Assembly: GCA_030627125.1 (NCBI GenBank)
Contig: DAOUSR010000013.1
Span: 1-33,944, forward strand
DNA length: 33,944 nucleotides
DNA from: Thioploca sp.
GTDB lineage: Bacteria > Pseudomonadota > Gammaproteobacteria > Beggiatoales > Beggiatoaceae
Reading direction: 5' to 3'
This document shows positions 19,906 to 29,783 of this stretch, piece by piece. A program made the translations under genes and the position numbers. The notes under the pieces were generated by a model. That model was given only the letters and a program-made list of their open reading frames with translations. It was not told the origin of the DNA and ran no database searches. The first letter of the stretch is position 1. Each line of letters starts with the position of its first letter.

Positions 19906-21021
19906 TTATTGTAAAATTGCGGATAATGGTAATGGTTTACCATTTACTTGTAATAATCCCTTATCTAAAAGAATATAACTTTGATAATAATTTGAATTTG
20001 CTACTAAAATACCTTGTTCTACCCAAGATTCAAGTTGTTGCCGTACTGATTCATACGGTATTGTGGATAAGAACGATTTTGGCATGTGGATTTCTAATTG
20101 TAGATTTAAGATACTTAACAATGGATTAGGATTAAATAAGACTAATAGTGGATTTGCCAGTGGTTCAATTTTTATTTGTAGATTACCATGCACTAATCCT
20201 TCCTCTGTATTTAGCTCAAAATCAGTAATTGCTAATTCAGGAGAATGCTCTAATAATTCTATTCCTTGTGCCATCACATTAAATATCATACCCTTATCTT
20301 TGGTCAATAGAATTTGCAACAAAGAGGGTAAATGCCAATTGGATAATTTAATATTGCTACTACTGGAACCATAATTTCCAACTTTATGAACTTTGGTTTG
20401 TATATCCAACAGTAGGTTATTATTGTTTATTTTACCACTGCCAAATAATTCAGTATTTGCTAATTGCATACCTTGCCCAAATATATTTGCAATTTTTAAA
20501 TTACCATTAGCGATTTTATTATTCACATTTAGTTGTAAAGATATAGCTTGAGCTTCTATTTTATTGTAAGTTAGCTTGGGACTATTGAATATTGTTTCAA
20601 TCTTAGTAAATCTACGATCAGCAGAAATATGTCCTTGCACACCTTGCAATTGGTAATTTGCAATTTGCAATGGAGGCATGTTTACAATACTGGTATTATC
20701 GCCATTGATTTTTACTTTAGTAGATATATTTAACAATATTTGACTATTGTTTTGGATAATAGTATGAATTAAGATTTTGCTAATTGGTATAAAACCATGA
20801 TTTATTTCATGCTCAAGATTGAAGATTTGCTCATCTATTTGAATTACAGAACTAGCAACAGAATTAAACCAACCACGTTGATAATCACTTTTTAGTAATT
20901 TTAAATTGGCAGATTGATAGGTATTTTGAGTAATATAAGTAAATTGTCGCTCTATTTCTATACCAGTCCAATAGGGAATTACCCCTATTAGTATTATTAT
21001 AATAATTAGTACAAAACGCAT
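19906..21021 (-). CDS. DUF945 family (YdgA-like) protein
   Basis: N-terminal TM then IEIERQFTYITQ…LLKSDYQRGWFNSVASSVIQI. Confidence 0.75.
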   Translation of the reverse strand: MRFVLIIIIILIGVIPYWTGIEIERQFTYITQNTYQSANLKLLKSDYQRGWFNSVASSVIQIDEQIFNLEHEINHGFIPISKILIHTIIQNNSQILLNISTKVKINGDNTSIVNMPPLQIANYQLQGVQGHISADRRFTKIETIFNSPKLTYNKIEAQAISLQLNVNNKIANGNLKIANIFGQGMQLANTELFGSGKINNNNLLLDIQTKVHKVGNYGSSSSNIKLSNWHLPSLLQILLTKDKGMIFNVMAQGIELLEHSPELAITDFELNTEEGLVHGNLQIKIEPLANPLLVLFNPNPLLSILNLQLEIHMPKSFLSTIPYESVRQQLESWVEQGILVANSNYYQSYILLDKGLLQVNGKPLPLSAILQ

Positions 21022-21079
21022 GTGTTATCTTTCATGATAATTTCGTAAAGAGATTGTTAAATTATATATAGTTAAACTC

Positions 21080-21161
21080 ATTTCGGGAATATAACAATTT
21101 TTAATTATAAACTGGTTATTTATATAATATTCAATTGAAAAATACTATACATTCCCGAAAT
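21080..21161. repeat. 11-bp perfect inverted repeat flanking 60 bp
   Basis: ATTTCGGGAAT 21080-21090 and ATTCCCGAAAT 21151-21161. Confidence 0.8.
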
Positions 21162-21182
21162 CATAATAACTGAATGCAAATA

Positions 21183-21548
21183 TCACTTAACTTGATTAAT
21201 TTGTTCAACGATCTGTTCTGCTGTATAAGGTTTTTGCACTAATCCCTTACCACCAGTCATCTCAGCCCATACTCGGTCAGCTTTTTGACCTTTACTAGTA
21301 ACAAAAATAATTGGGATATTTTTAGTAGCAGCATTATGTGTTAATTCCCTACAAGCTTGATAACCATCCATATGTTGCATAACCACGTCCATAAAAATCA
21401 AATCTGGTTTTTCAGATGCAGCTTTTTCTATAGCTTCAGCTCCAGAAGATGCTGTAACAACATCATAACCTGCGTTCGAAATGATATTTTGGATGTTTAT
21501 TAAGTCAACTTTTGAATCGTCAACAGCAAGAATTTTTTTTATTACCAT
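21183..21548 (-). CDS. pilH: PilH-like response regulator
   Basis: KILAVDDSKVD…LIFMDVVMQHMDGYQACRELT…FVTSKGQKADRVWAEMTGGKGLVQKPYT. Confidence 0.82.
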   Translation of the reverse strand: MVIKKILAVDDSKVDLINIQNIISNAGYDVVTASSGAEAIEKAASEKPDLIFMDVVMQHMDGYQACRELTHNAATKNIPIIFVTSKGQKADRVWAEMTGGKGLVQKPYTAEQIVEQINQVK

Positions 21549-21850
21549 TTAAATCTCTCGAATTAATTTATAATTTTATAGAATATACAATAATTAATTT
21601 AAATACATTCAAAAATAGAATACCATTGAAATTAGCATACTATCATTGAATAATTTTAAATTGAATATGCTTTTACAGGACAATTTTTAATTATCAATAA
21701 GTTATATACAAATATCTTGTACAAAGGTGAATATGTTATTTAGTAATATTAAAACCTTATATACATATTAGAACTAATTTATTTAAAATACAAGAATCAA
21801 TCTTAAAACAGTTCATGTTAAGCTATACATGCAAAAAGGAATTCTACAAT

Positions 21851-22066
21851 ATGCAAAAATTAATTACCATTCCATTAAACGATAATAATCGTAACGATAT
21901 GATAATCCAAGAACACTTACTAGAATATTTAAAAAATGATTGGCATATCATACAAATGTTCCCGGTTGGAGCAGGAACTAGAAGTGGTAATTTACAAACT
22001 AGTGGATATGTGGCAGGTTGGTTAGCTGTTTTAGTTAGAGAAAAAATAATTATATGCGTTTTTTAG
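21851..22066 (+). CDS. Small hypothetical protein upstream of and overlapping the glycosyltransferase
   Basis: Start refined to ATG 21851 preceded by AAGGA (21836-21840). Confidence 0.5.
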   Translation: MQKLITIPLNDNNRNDMIIQEHLLEYLKNDWHIIQMFPVGAGTRSGNLQTSGYVAGWLAVLVREKIIICVF

Positions 22067-23259
22067 TTTTAAGTCAATATTTTCCTCCTGAGACTGGGGC
22101 CCCTCAAATTAGATTAGCTTCTATGATCCGTGAATTATTGCGTCTTGGTCATACTGTTGAAGTAATAACAGCTATGCCAAATTATCCTACTGGGAAAATT
22201 TTTCCAAATTATCAACAGCGTTTTTACCAACTTGATGACTGGGAAGGAGTTACTGTACATAGAATTTGGATGTATGCAGCTAACGGAGCTGGAATTAAAC
22301 GTTTGTTCAATTATTTTTCTTTTATGTTAACAGCCGGTTGGGGATTACGCAAAGCTCAAAAACCAGATTATTTGTTCGTGGAATCTCCTCCATTATTTTT
22401 AGGGATTACTGGTTATATTGCGGCGGCATTATGGAAAGTGCCTTTTATTTTTAACGTTGCTGATTTATGGCCTGATACTATAAGTGCATTGGGATTAATA
22501 TCAAAAGGTTTAATGTTGAAATTAGCCACCCGATTAGAACTGTGGTTGTATCGTAAAGCTGATTATATAACAGTTGTGACTGTTGGTGTACAACAAATTA
22601 TGCTGAATGTTAAAAAAGTTCCTGCCAGCAAAATTTTATTATTACCTAATGGAGTTGATACTAAATTATTTGGTCAAGCTCGATATGAATTTGCAATAGA
22701 CTTGCCTAAAGATAAACAGCTAATTTTATATGCTGGAACTCATGGTTATGCTCATGGAATGGAGGTTGTGTTACAAGCTGCCAAGTTATTAACTAATACA
22801 AATGTATTGTTTTTATGTATTGGTGGAGGTTCGGATAAACAGCGAATTATGCAGCTTAGTACAGATATGGGGTTGGAAAATATCATATTTTGGGATTCTC
22901 AACCCCCTGAATTTATTGCTCATTTATATAACTTAGCTATTGCTGGGATTGCTACATTTCGGGATTCACCATTATTAGAATGCACTCGTCCAGCTAAAAC
23001 CTTACCAATTCTAGCAGCTGGAAAACCAGTATTATTCAGTGGAGCTGGTGAAGGAGCAAAGTTAGTAACAGAAGCTAAAGCTGGGATTGTAACTGCCCCT
23101 GGCGATTATAATGGTTTAGCTCAATCCATCCGTAAATTAATAAATGATCCAAATTATGCTATTCAGCTAGGTCGGAATGGTAGAGAATATGCAGAACAAT
23201 ATTTAGATTGGTCTATTATCGTTGCTGATTGGTTACAACAGTTGGAATCTAGACTTTAG
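22054..23259 (+). CDS. Glycosyltransferase family 4 (WbuB-like)
   Basis: MRFLVLSQYFPPETGAPQIRL…FNVADLWPD…LILYAGTHGYAHGMEVVLQAA. Confidence 0.93.
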   Translation: MRFLVLSQYFPPETGAPQIRLASMIRELLRLGHTVEVITAMPNYPTGKIFPNYQQRFYQLDDWEGVTVHRIWMYAANGAGIKRLFNYFSFMLTAGWGLRKAQKPDYLFVESPPLFLGITGYIAAALWKVPFIFNVADLWPDTISALGLISKGLMLKLATRLELWLYRKADYITVVTVGVQQIMLNVKKVPASKILLLPNGVDTKLFGQARYEFAIDLPKDKQLILYAGTHGYAHGMEVVLQAAKLLTNTNVLFLCIGGGSDKQRIMQLSTDMGLENIIFWDSQPPEFIAHLYNLAIAGIATFRDSPLLECTRPAKTLPILAAGKPVLFSGAGEGAKLVTEAKAGIVTAPGDYNGLAQSIRKLINDPNYAIQLGRNGREYAEQYLDWSIIVADWLQQLESRL

Positions 23260-23264
23260 GTATG

Positions 23265-23330
23265 ATTAAGGGCAACCACAAGATTAAGGGCAACCACAAG
23301 ATTAAGGGCAACCACAAGGGATTGCCCCTA
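23265..23330. repeat. Dispersed hairpin repeat with three exact tandem 18-nt units (ATTAAGGGCAACCACAAG)x3 then GGATTGCCCCTA
   Basis: Units 23265-23282, 23283-23300, 23301-23318 identical; GGGCAA/TTGCCC inverted arms. Confidence 0.97.
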
Positions 23331-23335
23331 CAAAT

Positions 23336-23926
23336 CTATATATTCCAAGGACAACCTGAAACAATACAATATGTCCACAACATTAAATGGATAGTAACTA
23401 TAGTCCAAAAAATAATTTGGTAGGAAATTTTCCTATTTTTATGATGAATTTGCTTCTGGGCTAATAATGCACCGGGCCAACCACCTAATAATTCCAACAG
23501 GTGCAAAGTATTTTCCATCACTCTCCATTGCTTTTTGATGGCACTAATTTTATCAGTTACATATAATAAATAAGTAGCCGGACTCATCACTAAATAAATA
23601 ATCAATGGAATTGGATTTTGCTCTTGCCAAATGATATATGATGCAAATAAGAACGGTAAAGCTAACAAAATTATAATAAACAGCTTATTTTTATTAATAA
23701 CCACTCCCTCTTCAATCAAAGTAGCACTACATGCACGTTTTCTTCCTCGACTGTCACTTTCTATTTGATACTCAATTTTATCTCCAGCTACCGGACGGCG
23801 ACTTGCTTTCTGTATGGCGGTTATATGAATAAAAATTTCTTCATGGTCTTGAAGGTCTGGTCTTATGAAACCAAAACCTTTTTCATCTTTCCAAGTAATT
23901 AATTTTCCCATTCGTATTAATGGCAT
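23336..23926 (-). CDS. Cold-shock domain-DUF1294 membrane protein
   Basis: GKLITWKDEKGFGFIRP…EEIFIHITA; C-terminal DKISAIKKQWRVMENTLHLLELLGGWPGALLAQKQIHHKNRKISYQ. Confidence 0.93.
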   Translation of the reverse strand: MPLIRMGKLITWKDEKGFGFIRPDLQDHEEIFIHITAIQKASRRPVAGDKIEYQIESDSRGRKRACSATLIEEGVVINKNKLFIIILLALPFLFASYIIWQEQNPIPLIIYLVMSPATYLLYVTDKISAIKKQWRVMENTLHLLELLGGWPGALLAQKQIHHKNRKISYQIIFWTIVTIHLMLWTYCIVSGCPWNI

Positions 23927-24158
23927 TTTTATTCCTAATATTGTTGGACATGTCCATTAGGTGATTTGCTCTTTGTTAGCATTCTATCAAGTTAAGAATG
24001 TAACTCAAGTCCTGATTGGGTACCAATCTTTATATTAAATCTGTGGTATAAAGGTTAATACCATCGGATTATAAATATATTGAACGATATAGTGCAATTA
24101 TGATTGATTTTCAAGTAACAGTTTTCACCTCTCAAAAAATTATAAACACACCAAATAT

Positions 24159-24611
24159 TTACTGTAGTGTTAATTTTGCTGTTACTTGATCTGGATTTGG
24201 TTGACGTTTGATACTAATATTACTGACTTGGACTTGATGTTGGCTGTATAATTTGGCTAACCATCCTATTAATTCAGTAAAACTTATGGTTGAAAAACTG
24301 ACCAATATTTCTTGATTTCCTTTCGGCTCAATCCGTTTATCAATTTTATTAAGCTTACGAATACTGTTATCAACCAAACTTAATAAGTTTTTAGGAGTAG
24401 AAGTATTACGCAATTGTAAAACTTCATTAGCTGCTATTTGCATCCAAGCTAAATTGTTTTTTTGAACTGCTACTATATTTTTCAGTTGCTTGTGACTAAC
24501 TACAAAAGGCTCCCATAATAAAAAATATATAGAAGCACTTATCACAACTATTCCACCTAAAATTATAGCTCGACGTTCACTTAAGGTTAATTGACTAAAC
24601 CATTGTTTCAT
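24159..24611 (-). CDS. gspM: Type II secretion system protein M
   Basis: N-terminal LTLSERRAIILGG…ISASIYFLLWEPF; periplasmic GspM-like C-terminus. Confidence 0.8.
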   Translation of the reverse strand: MKQWFSQLTLSERRAIILGGIVVISASIYFLLWEPFVVSHKQLKNIVAVQKNNLAWMQIAANEVLQLRNTSTPKNLLSLVDNSIRKLNKIDKRIEPKGNQEILVSFSTISFTELIGWLAKLYSQHQVQVSNISIKRQPNPDQVTAKLTLQ

Positions 24612-24648
24612 AATCAGTTAAATCTTTAAATTAGAACAAATTTATTAT

Positions 24649-24667
24649 GTAGGGGCAATCCTTTGTC
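24649..24667. repeat. Partial/degenerate copy of the dispersed hairpin repeat
   Basis: gtaggggcaatcctttgt resembles GTAGGGGYAATCCCTTGT; second arm lost. Confidence 0.5.
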
Positions 24668-24693
24668 ATTAATTTATGCTACTTGGAAATACT

Positions 24694-25362
24694 TCACTCG
24701 TCCAACACATTATTTAAACTTGATTCATTCTTTTCCGTAAGAGATTCTAGCCACTCACTGATAATAACCATATCTTGTTCATTTACGCCATATAAAATCC
24801 CTTGCATAGCAGCACTATTACCACCATCACGATTGCCATTTTTAATATCCTTCATTTGAGCAAGAGAATAAATTTTATTCTGCCCAGCTAATTTTGGGTA
24901 AACTGACAAACTTGAGCTTTTAGCATCATCCCCATGGCAAGTATTACAAGATTTTCTTTTAAACAATTCCGCACCCTTTGTCTTAAGCTTATCCGCAACG
25001 ATATCTATCGGCAAAGATTCTAGCCATTCAGCAATATTATCTATTTCATCATGATCAACTATAATAGTACCTCGCATTACAATACTTTGGCCATTATTAC
25101 GCAAACCATTTTTAATATCATTTATTTGAGCAATAGTATATTTTTTGTTCTGACCAGCAAGCTTAGGATATTGTGGTTGATTAGGAGTATTAGCATCGTC
25201 ACCATGACAAGCAACACATCCCCTATCTACATATAATTTTGCCCCAGGATATTCAGTGTTAGTCGTTTTATGACTTGCTAAAGGCGATTGTTGTGAATTT
25301 TCATTTGCTATACTATTAAGACTCATAAGTATTATAGTAAAACTTAAAATTATTAACTTCAT
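24694..25362 (-). CDS. Diheme cytochrome c4-type protein
   Basis: Two CxxCH (CVACHGDDANTPNQPQYPKLAGQ; CNTCHGDDAKSSSLSVYPKLAGQ), signal peptide. Confidence 0.92.
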   Translation of the reverse strand: MKLIILSFTIILMSLNSIANENSQQSPLASHKTTNTEYPGAKLYVDRGCVACHGDDANTPNQPQYPKLAGQNKKYTIAQINDIKNGLRNNGQSIVMRGTIIVDHDEIDNIAEWLESLPIDIVADKLKTKGAELFKRKSCNTCHGDDAKSSSLSVYPKLAGQNKIYSLAQMKDIKNGNRDGGNSAAMQGILYGVNEQDMVIISEWLESLTEKNESSLNNVLDE

Positions 25363-25449
25363 TTCTATTTCCTTTCTATGATTATTTAAGATATTTTTTA
25401 ATATTTAATGTACTTTATTCAACACATCCTACATAACATTTAGATTTTA

Positions 25450-25534
25450 GGTAGTCCTAAACAAAGTAGTGTTAAACCTACTTTTAAAACCTAGTAGATT
25501 TTTTTAAATAATCACTACATTAGTTAGGACTACT
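25450..25534. repeat. MITE-like palindromic element, copy 2 (inverted relative to copy 1)
   Basis: GGTAGTCCTAAACAAAGTAGTGTTAAACCTACTTTTAAAAC…TCACTACATTAGTTAGGACTACT. Confidence 0.87.
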
Positions 25535-25551
25535 AAAAATCCAACGTTAAA

Positions 25552-26970
25552 TTATTCACTATGCAAGTTATCTAACTCATCTTGGGCATATTCATCCCCT
25601 TGATCTGCGGCATTAATAAACCATGATTCTGCTTCGTCTAAGTCTTTAGGTACTCCTTGACCTTTAGTATACATAACTGCTAAATTTACCTGAGCTTCAA
25701 TATTATCTTGTAGAGCAGATTTTTGATACCAAGCTGCTGCTTTAGTAAAATCTTGGGTTATACCATCACCTTCATAATACATCAATCCTAAATTATTTTG
25801 AGCCTTATCATGTCCCTGTTCAGCAGCTTTTTTAAACCATATTACTGCCTCAGAAAAATCTTGAGATAATCCAGAATCTTCATCATAATACATAATTCCT
25901 AATTTAAATTGGGCTTCAGCTAGGTTTTGTTGAGCTGCTTTACGGTACCATTCTGCGGCTTTGATAAAGTCTTGTGTTACACCTTGACCATCTTCATACA
26001 TCATACCCAAATTTAGTTGAGCTTTGGCATAATTTTGGTTAGCCGCTTTTGTGTACCATTGAATAGCTTGCTTAAAATCTTGTTCAATACCACTACCACT
26101 TAAATACATACTAGCTAAAGCATTTTGAGCAGGAAGATAGTTCTGATTTGCTGCTTTATTAAACCATGCCACAGCTTTTTCTAAAGCTTTCTCCACAGTT
26201 TCTTCATTTTGCTCTTTTTTATTTTGCTCTTCTTCATTTTGGTAATACATTACTCCCAAATAAAACTGACTTCTGGCATCTCCATTGTTAGCCGCTTTGT
26301 GATACCATTGTAATGCCTGCTTTATATCAGTTTCAACACCTTTGCCATCATAATATAATTTACCTAAACTAGTTTGAGCCTGAGCATTTTTCTGGGCGGC
26401 CGCTTTATGATACCACAGTAAAGCTACCTCAATATTTTGTTTTACACCTTGTCCAGTTTCATACATAAGGCCAAGATTATATTGAGCTTTAGCATTACCA
26501 ATAGTTGCAGCTTGACGATTCCACTTTTCTGCTTTTAATACCTGAGATTTGCTAAGTAAATATAGCTCACCTAAATTAGCTTGGGCTTCAATATGGCCTC
26601 GGTTAGAAGCATCTAAAAACCATTGTTCCGCTCGTTCCCAATCTTGTATTACTCCTTCCCCATTTTTATACATGATCCCAAGACTATTTTGAGCATCTGC
26701 TATATTCCGAGCTGCAGCTTTGTGATACCATAAGGAAGCTTTAACTACATCTTTTTCAGTTCCTATTCCATTATAATACATCATTCCAAGTTGATATTGA
26801 GCATTAGCATTATCAGTATCTTTTTTAAATATCTGGATTGCTTTAGCATAATTTTTATTATTATAATACTCCATGCCAGTTTCAAAATTACCACCAACAT
26901 TTTCATTATAATACCAATAAGTTATACCAGCTAACAATATAACAATAATGACTAATATTTTATTAAACAT
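25552..26970 (-). CDS. Sel1-like (TPR-related) repeat protein
   Basis: About 11 repeats of AQxxLGxMYxxGxGVxxDxxxAxxWYxKAA; N-terminal TM. Confidence 0.94.
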   Translation of the reverse strand: MFNKILVIIVILLAGITYWYYNENVGGNFETGMEYYNNKNYAKAIQIFKKDTDNANAQYQLGMMYYNGIGTEKDVVKASLWYHKAAARNIADAQNSLGIMYKNGEGVIQDWERAEQWFLDASNRGHIEAQANLGELYLLSKSQVLKAEKWNRQAATIGNAKAQYNLGLMYETGQGVKQNIEVALLWYHKAAAQKNAQAQTSLGKLYYDGKGVETDIKQALQWYHKAANNGDARSQFYLGVMYYQNEEEQNKKEQNEETVEKALEKAVAWFNKAANQNYLPAQNALASMYLSGSGIEQDFKQAIQWYTKAANQNYAKAQLNLGMMYEDGQGVTQDFIKAAEWYRKAAQQNLAEAQFKLGIMYYDEDSGLSQDFSEAVIWFKKAAEQGHDKAQNNLGLMYYEGDGITQDFTKAAAWYQKSALQDNIEAQVNLAVMYTKGQGVPKDLDEAESWFINAADQGDEYAQDELDNLHSE

Positions 26971-27081
26971 TTTTTGACCTTAAATATAAATTAATTAAAT
27001 ATTGCTATAGTATGTTTAATACTTAATACAGCAAAAAATATTCCTTGTTAGGTTAAATATATTGAAAAAAAGGATTAAGAT

Positions 27082-28026
<945 letters not shown>

Positions 28027-28121
28027 TTAATAAACAATCTGAGAAAAAACGCAATGAGAATAATACCATTATTGAAATGTTTAAAGTCAGTAATTTATGA
28101 GATAACTATTAATAGTTTATA

Positions 28122-28190
28122 GCGGAAGCGATGCTATCAATGAGTGGAAGAATTACCATGCTAGATTATATCTCGTTGGACTGAAGACAT
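28122..28190 (+). pseudogene. Fragment of an IS4-type transposase N-terminus
   Basis: Frame reads (FI)AEAMLSMSGRITMLDYISLD*, resembling the AEAMxSMxGRVTMLgxSRW N-terminal motif. Confidence 0.4.
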
Positions 28191-28200
28191 TTTTACAATG

Positions 28201-28326
28201 GTTCGGACAGTTTTTATAATTATTTGTTATTAAAGTATTTTTCATTTTCACAACAAAATTATAAAATGTTTTAATTTCAACGAGTTAATTTTTAACTTGG
28301 ATCTATTTTTTAAAAACTGTCCGAAC
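28201..28326. mobile_element. 126-bp MITE-like element with 16-bp perfect terminal inverted repeats
   Basis: GTTCGGACAGTTTTTA (28201-28216) / TAAAAACTGTCCGAAC (28311-28326); end sequence recurs at 33408. Confidence 0.8.
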
Positions 28327-28345
28327 TTATTGTTGTATAGATAAA

Positions 28346-28565
28346 GAACAATTTGTATATATTGATGAACGTGGCATTAAACCCAATATAATCAGATATT
28401 GGGCATCGTGAAAAAGTATTTGGATGTGTAAGGGAAAGCGTGAGAAAAAATTGCAGTACTTAATGAACGTACTATTATGGCTCCATTATGAAGGAAGTAT
28501 GAATACTGATTTGTTTATATTTATTTAGAAAAGTTTGCCAGTATTAGAATCAGGGCAAATATCAA
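28346..28565 (+). pseudogene. IS630-family transposase remnant with several frameshifts and stops
   Basis: Across frames: EQFVYIDERGIKPNIIRYWAS*, KVFGCVRESVRKK, IAVLNERTIMAPL, EGSMNTDLFIFI*KSLPVLESGQ; collinear with IS630 transposase core. Confidence 0.75.
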
Positions 28566-29062
28566 TCTAAATATTGTTGGTATTTGGTATTGGCTAAACA
28601 AGCACAAAATTCATCATAATTTTCAATCTGTTCATCCCAGCTTTTTGGTAATATTTTTTTATGACTACTGGTTAATTCAATGGGTTCGACCTCTAAAAAA
28701 TTAAATACTTGTTTGTTATGATCTAAGATTGATTTTGGATTTTTAAAATAATTTTCATATTTAATACTTATCAGATTATGATTTTTCAACTTATCAAGTA
28801 TTGTTTTTTTCATTTTCGGCTTCTTTTCCAAGAACGTCCAAATAATTTATCATTTCTACTAAATCAATATGAACTTTTTTAATTGTCACATCTTTTTCTG
28901 AAGAGACAATGCCAGTTTTCTTTAAAAACATTCCAGACATGTAACGACGTAACATATTTTCTCTATACAAATGGATAATTGAAATATCTTTGTTAGATAT
29001 AAGAAAATCCAAAGCATTTTTATTATGATAATTTAGAAAAAAATCTTTTGTTCCAAGACTTA
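28562..29062 (-). pseudogene. Sulfotransferase remnant, frameshifted and N-terminally truncated
   Basis: Two overlapping ORFs (28794..29012, 28562..28831): GTKDFFLNYHNKNALDFLISNKDISIIHLYRENMLRRYMSGMFLKKTG and LISIKYENYFKNPKSILDHNKQVFNFLEVEPIELTSSHKKILPKSWDEQIENYDEF; frames switch near an A7 run. Confidence 0.7.
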
Positions 29063-29405
29063 TGATGATTCATGTCGATTACCAATTATATATTGTTTAT
29101 GAAGCTATATTTTCAGTTTGGAAAATTTATAGTAGTTAAGACAATCAAATTACATGCCTTAAATATTGAACTTCGATTATTGGGACTATTCAATAAAATA
29201 TTATCCCAATTAAGTTAACATGAGAGAAAAAGTCCGCACCACACCTAGGCAGCGAAGCTTATAAACTGTAATAATCTTATAATACCCTAAGAATAGCTCA
29301 GACACAACTAATCCGTTAAAATTTATTAAAGTATCTTATGATGGGTAAGGAATGAGGATTTAATAATTTCGGATTTTATTAAATCCTGATTCTTAAGTAT
29401 ATATT

Positions 29406-29606
29406 TCAATTAACTTCATCCATCCAAGCCATCTGAATAGCTTCTAAAACTTTTTCATTGGAACGATCTGGTTCATCGTCAAAACCATCAAGTTCACAAA
29501 TCCAACGGTGCATGTCTGGAAAATTTACATATTGTGGATCAATATTTGGAAATTTTTCAAATAATTCAATAGCAATTTCTTGGACATCTATCCATTTTAA
29601 ATTCAT
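29406..29606 (-). CDS. iscX: Fe-S cluster assembly protein IscX
   Basis: MNLKWIDVQEIAIELFEKFPNIDPQYVNFPDMHRWICELDGFDDEPDRSNEKVLEAIQMAWMDE. Confidence 0.96.
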   Translation of the reverse strand: MNLKWIDVQEIAIELFEKFPNIDPQYVNFPDMHRWICELDGFDDEPDRSNEKVLEAIQMAWMDEVN

Positions 29607-29700
29607 AATATTCCTACTCTAAAAATATATATTAAAATATAGAAACTTATATTACACACTTAAAATTCTTCAATTGAAAAATAATATGTAGATGCTTCTA

Positions 29701-29751
29701 AAAAAAGGATTATCTCTACATAATATTATAAACTGTAGAAGATAATCCTTT
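29701..29751 (-). terminator. Rho-independent terminator-like hairpin downstream of the Bax-inhibitor-1 gene
   Basis: aaaggattatctctaca (29704-29720) / tgtagaagataatccttt (29734-29751), one bulge; U-tract on the minus strand at 29706-29701. Confidence 0.7.
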
Positions 29752-29783
29752 GGTTATAATTTAAAACTAATTAGAATATTAGT

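Noticed and set aside
23265-23318. Possible CRISPR array
   Set aside because: The 18-nt units are directly adjacent with no spacers; this is a simple tandem repeat.
29221-29290. GAGAGAAAAAGTCCGCACCACACCTAGGCAG resembling the GAGGAAAGTCC region of RNase P RNA
   Set aside because: No other conserved RNase P segments follow; short match only.
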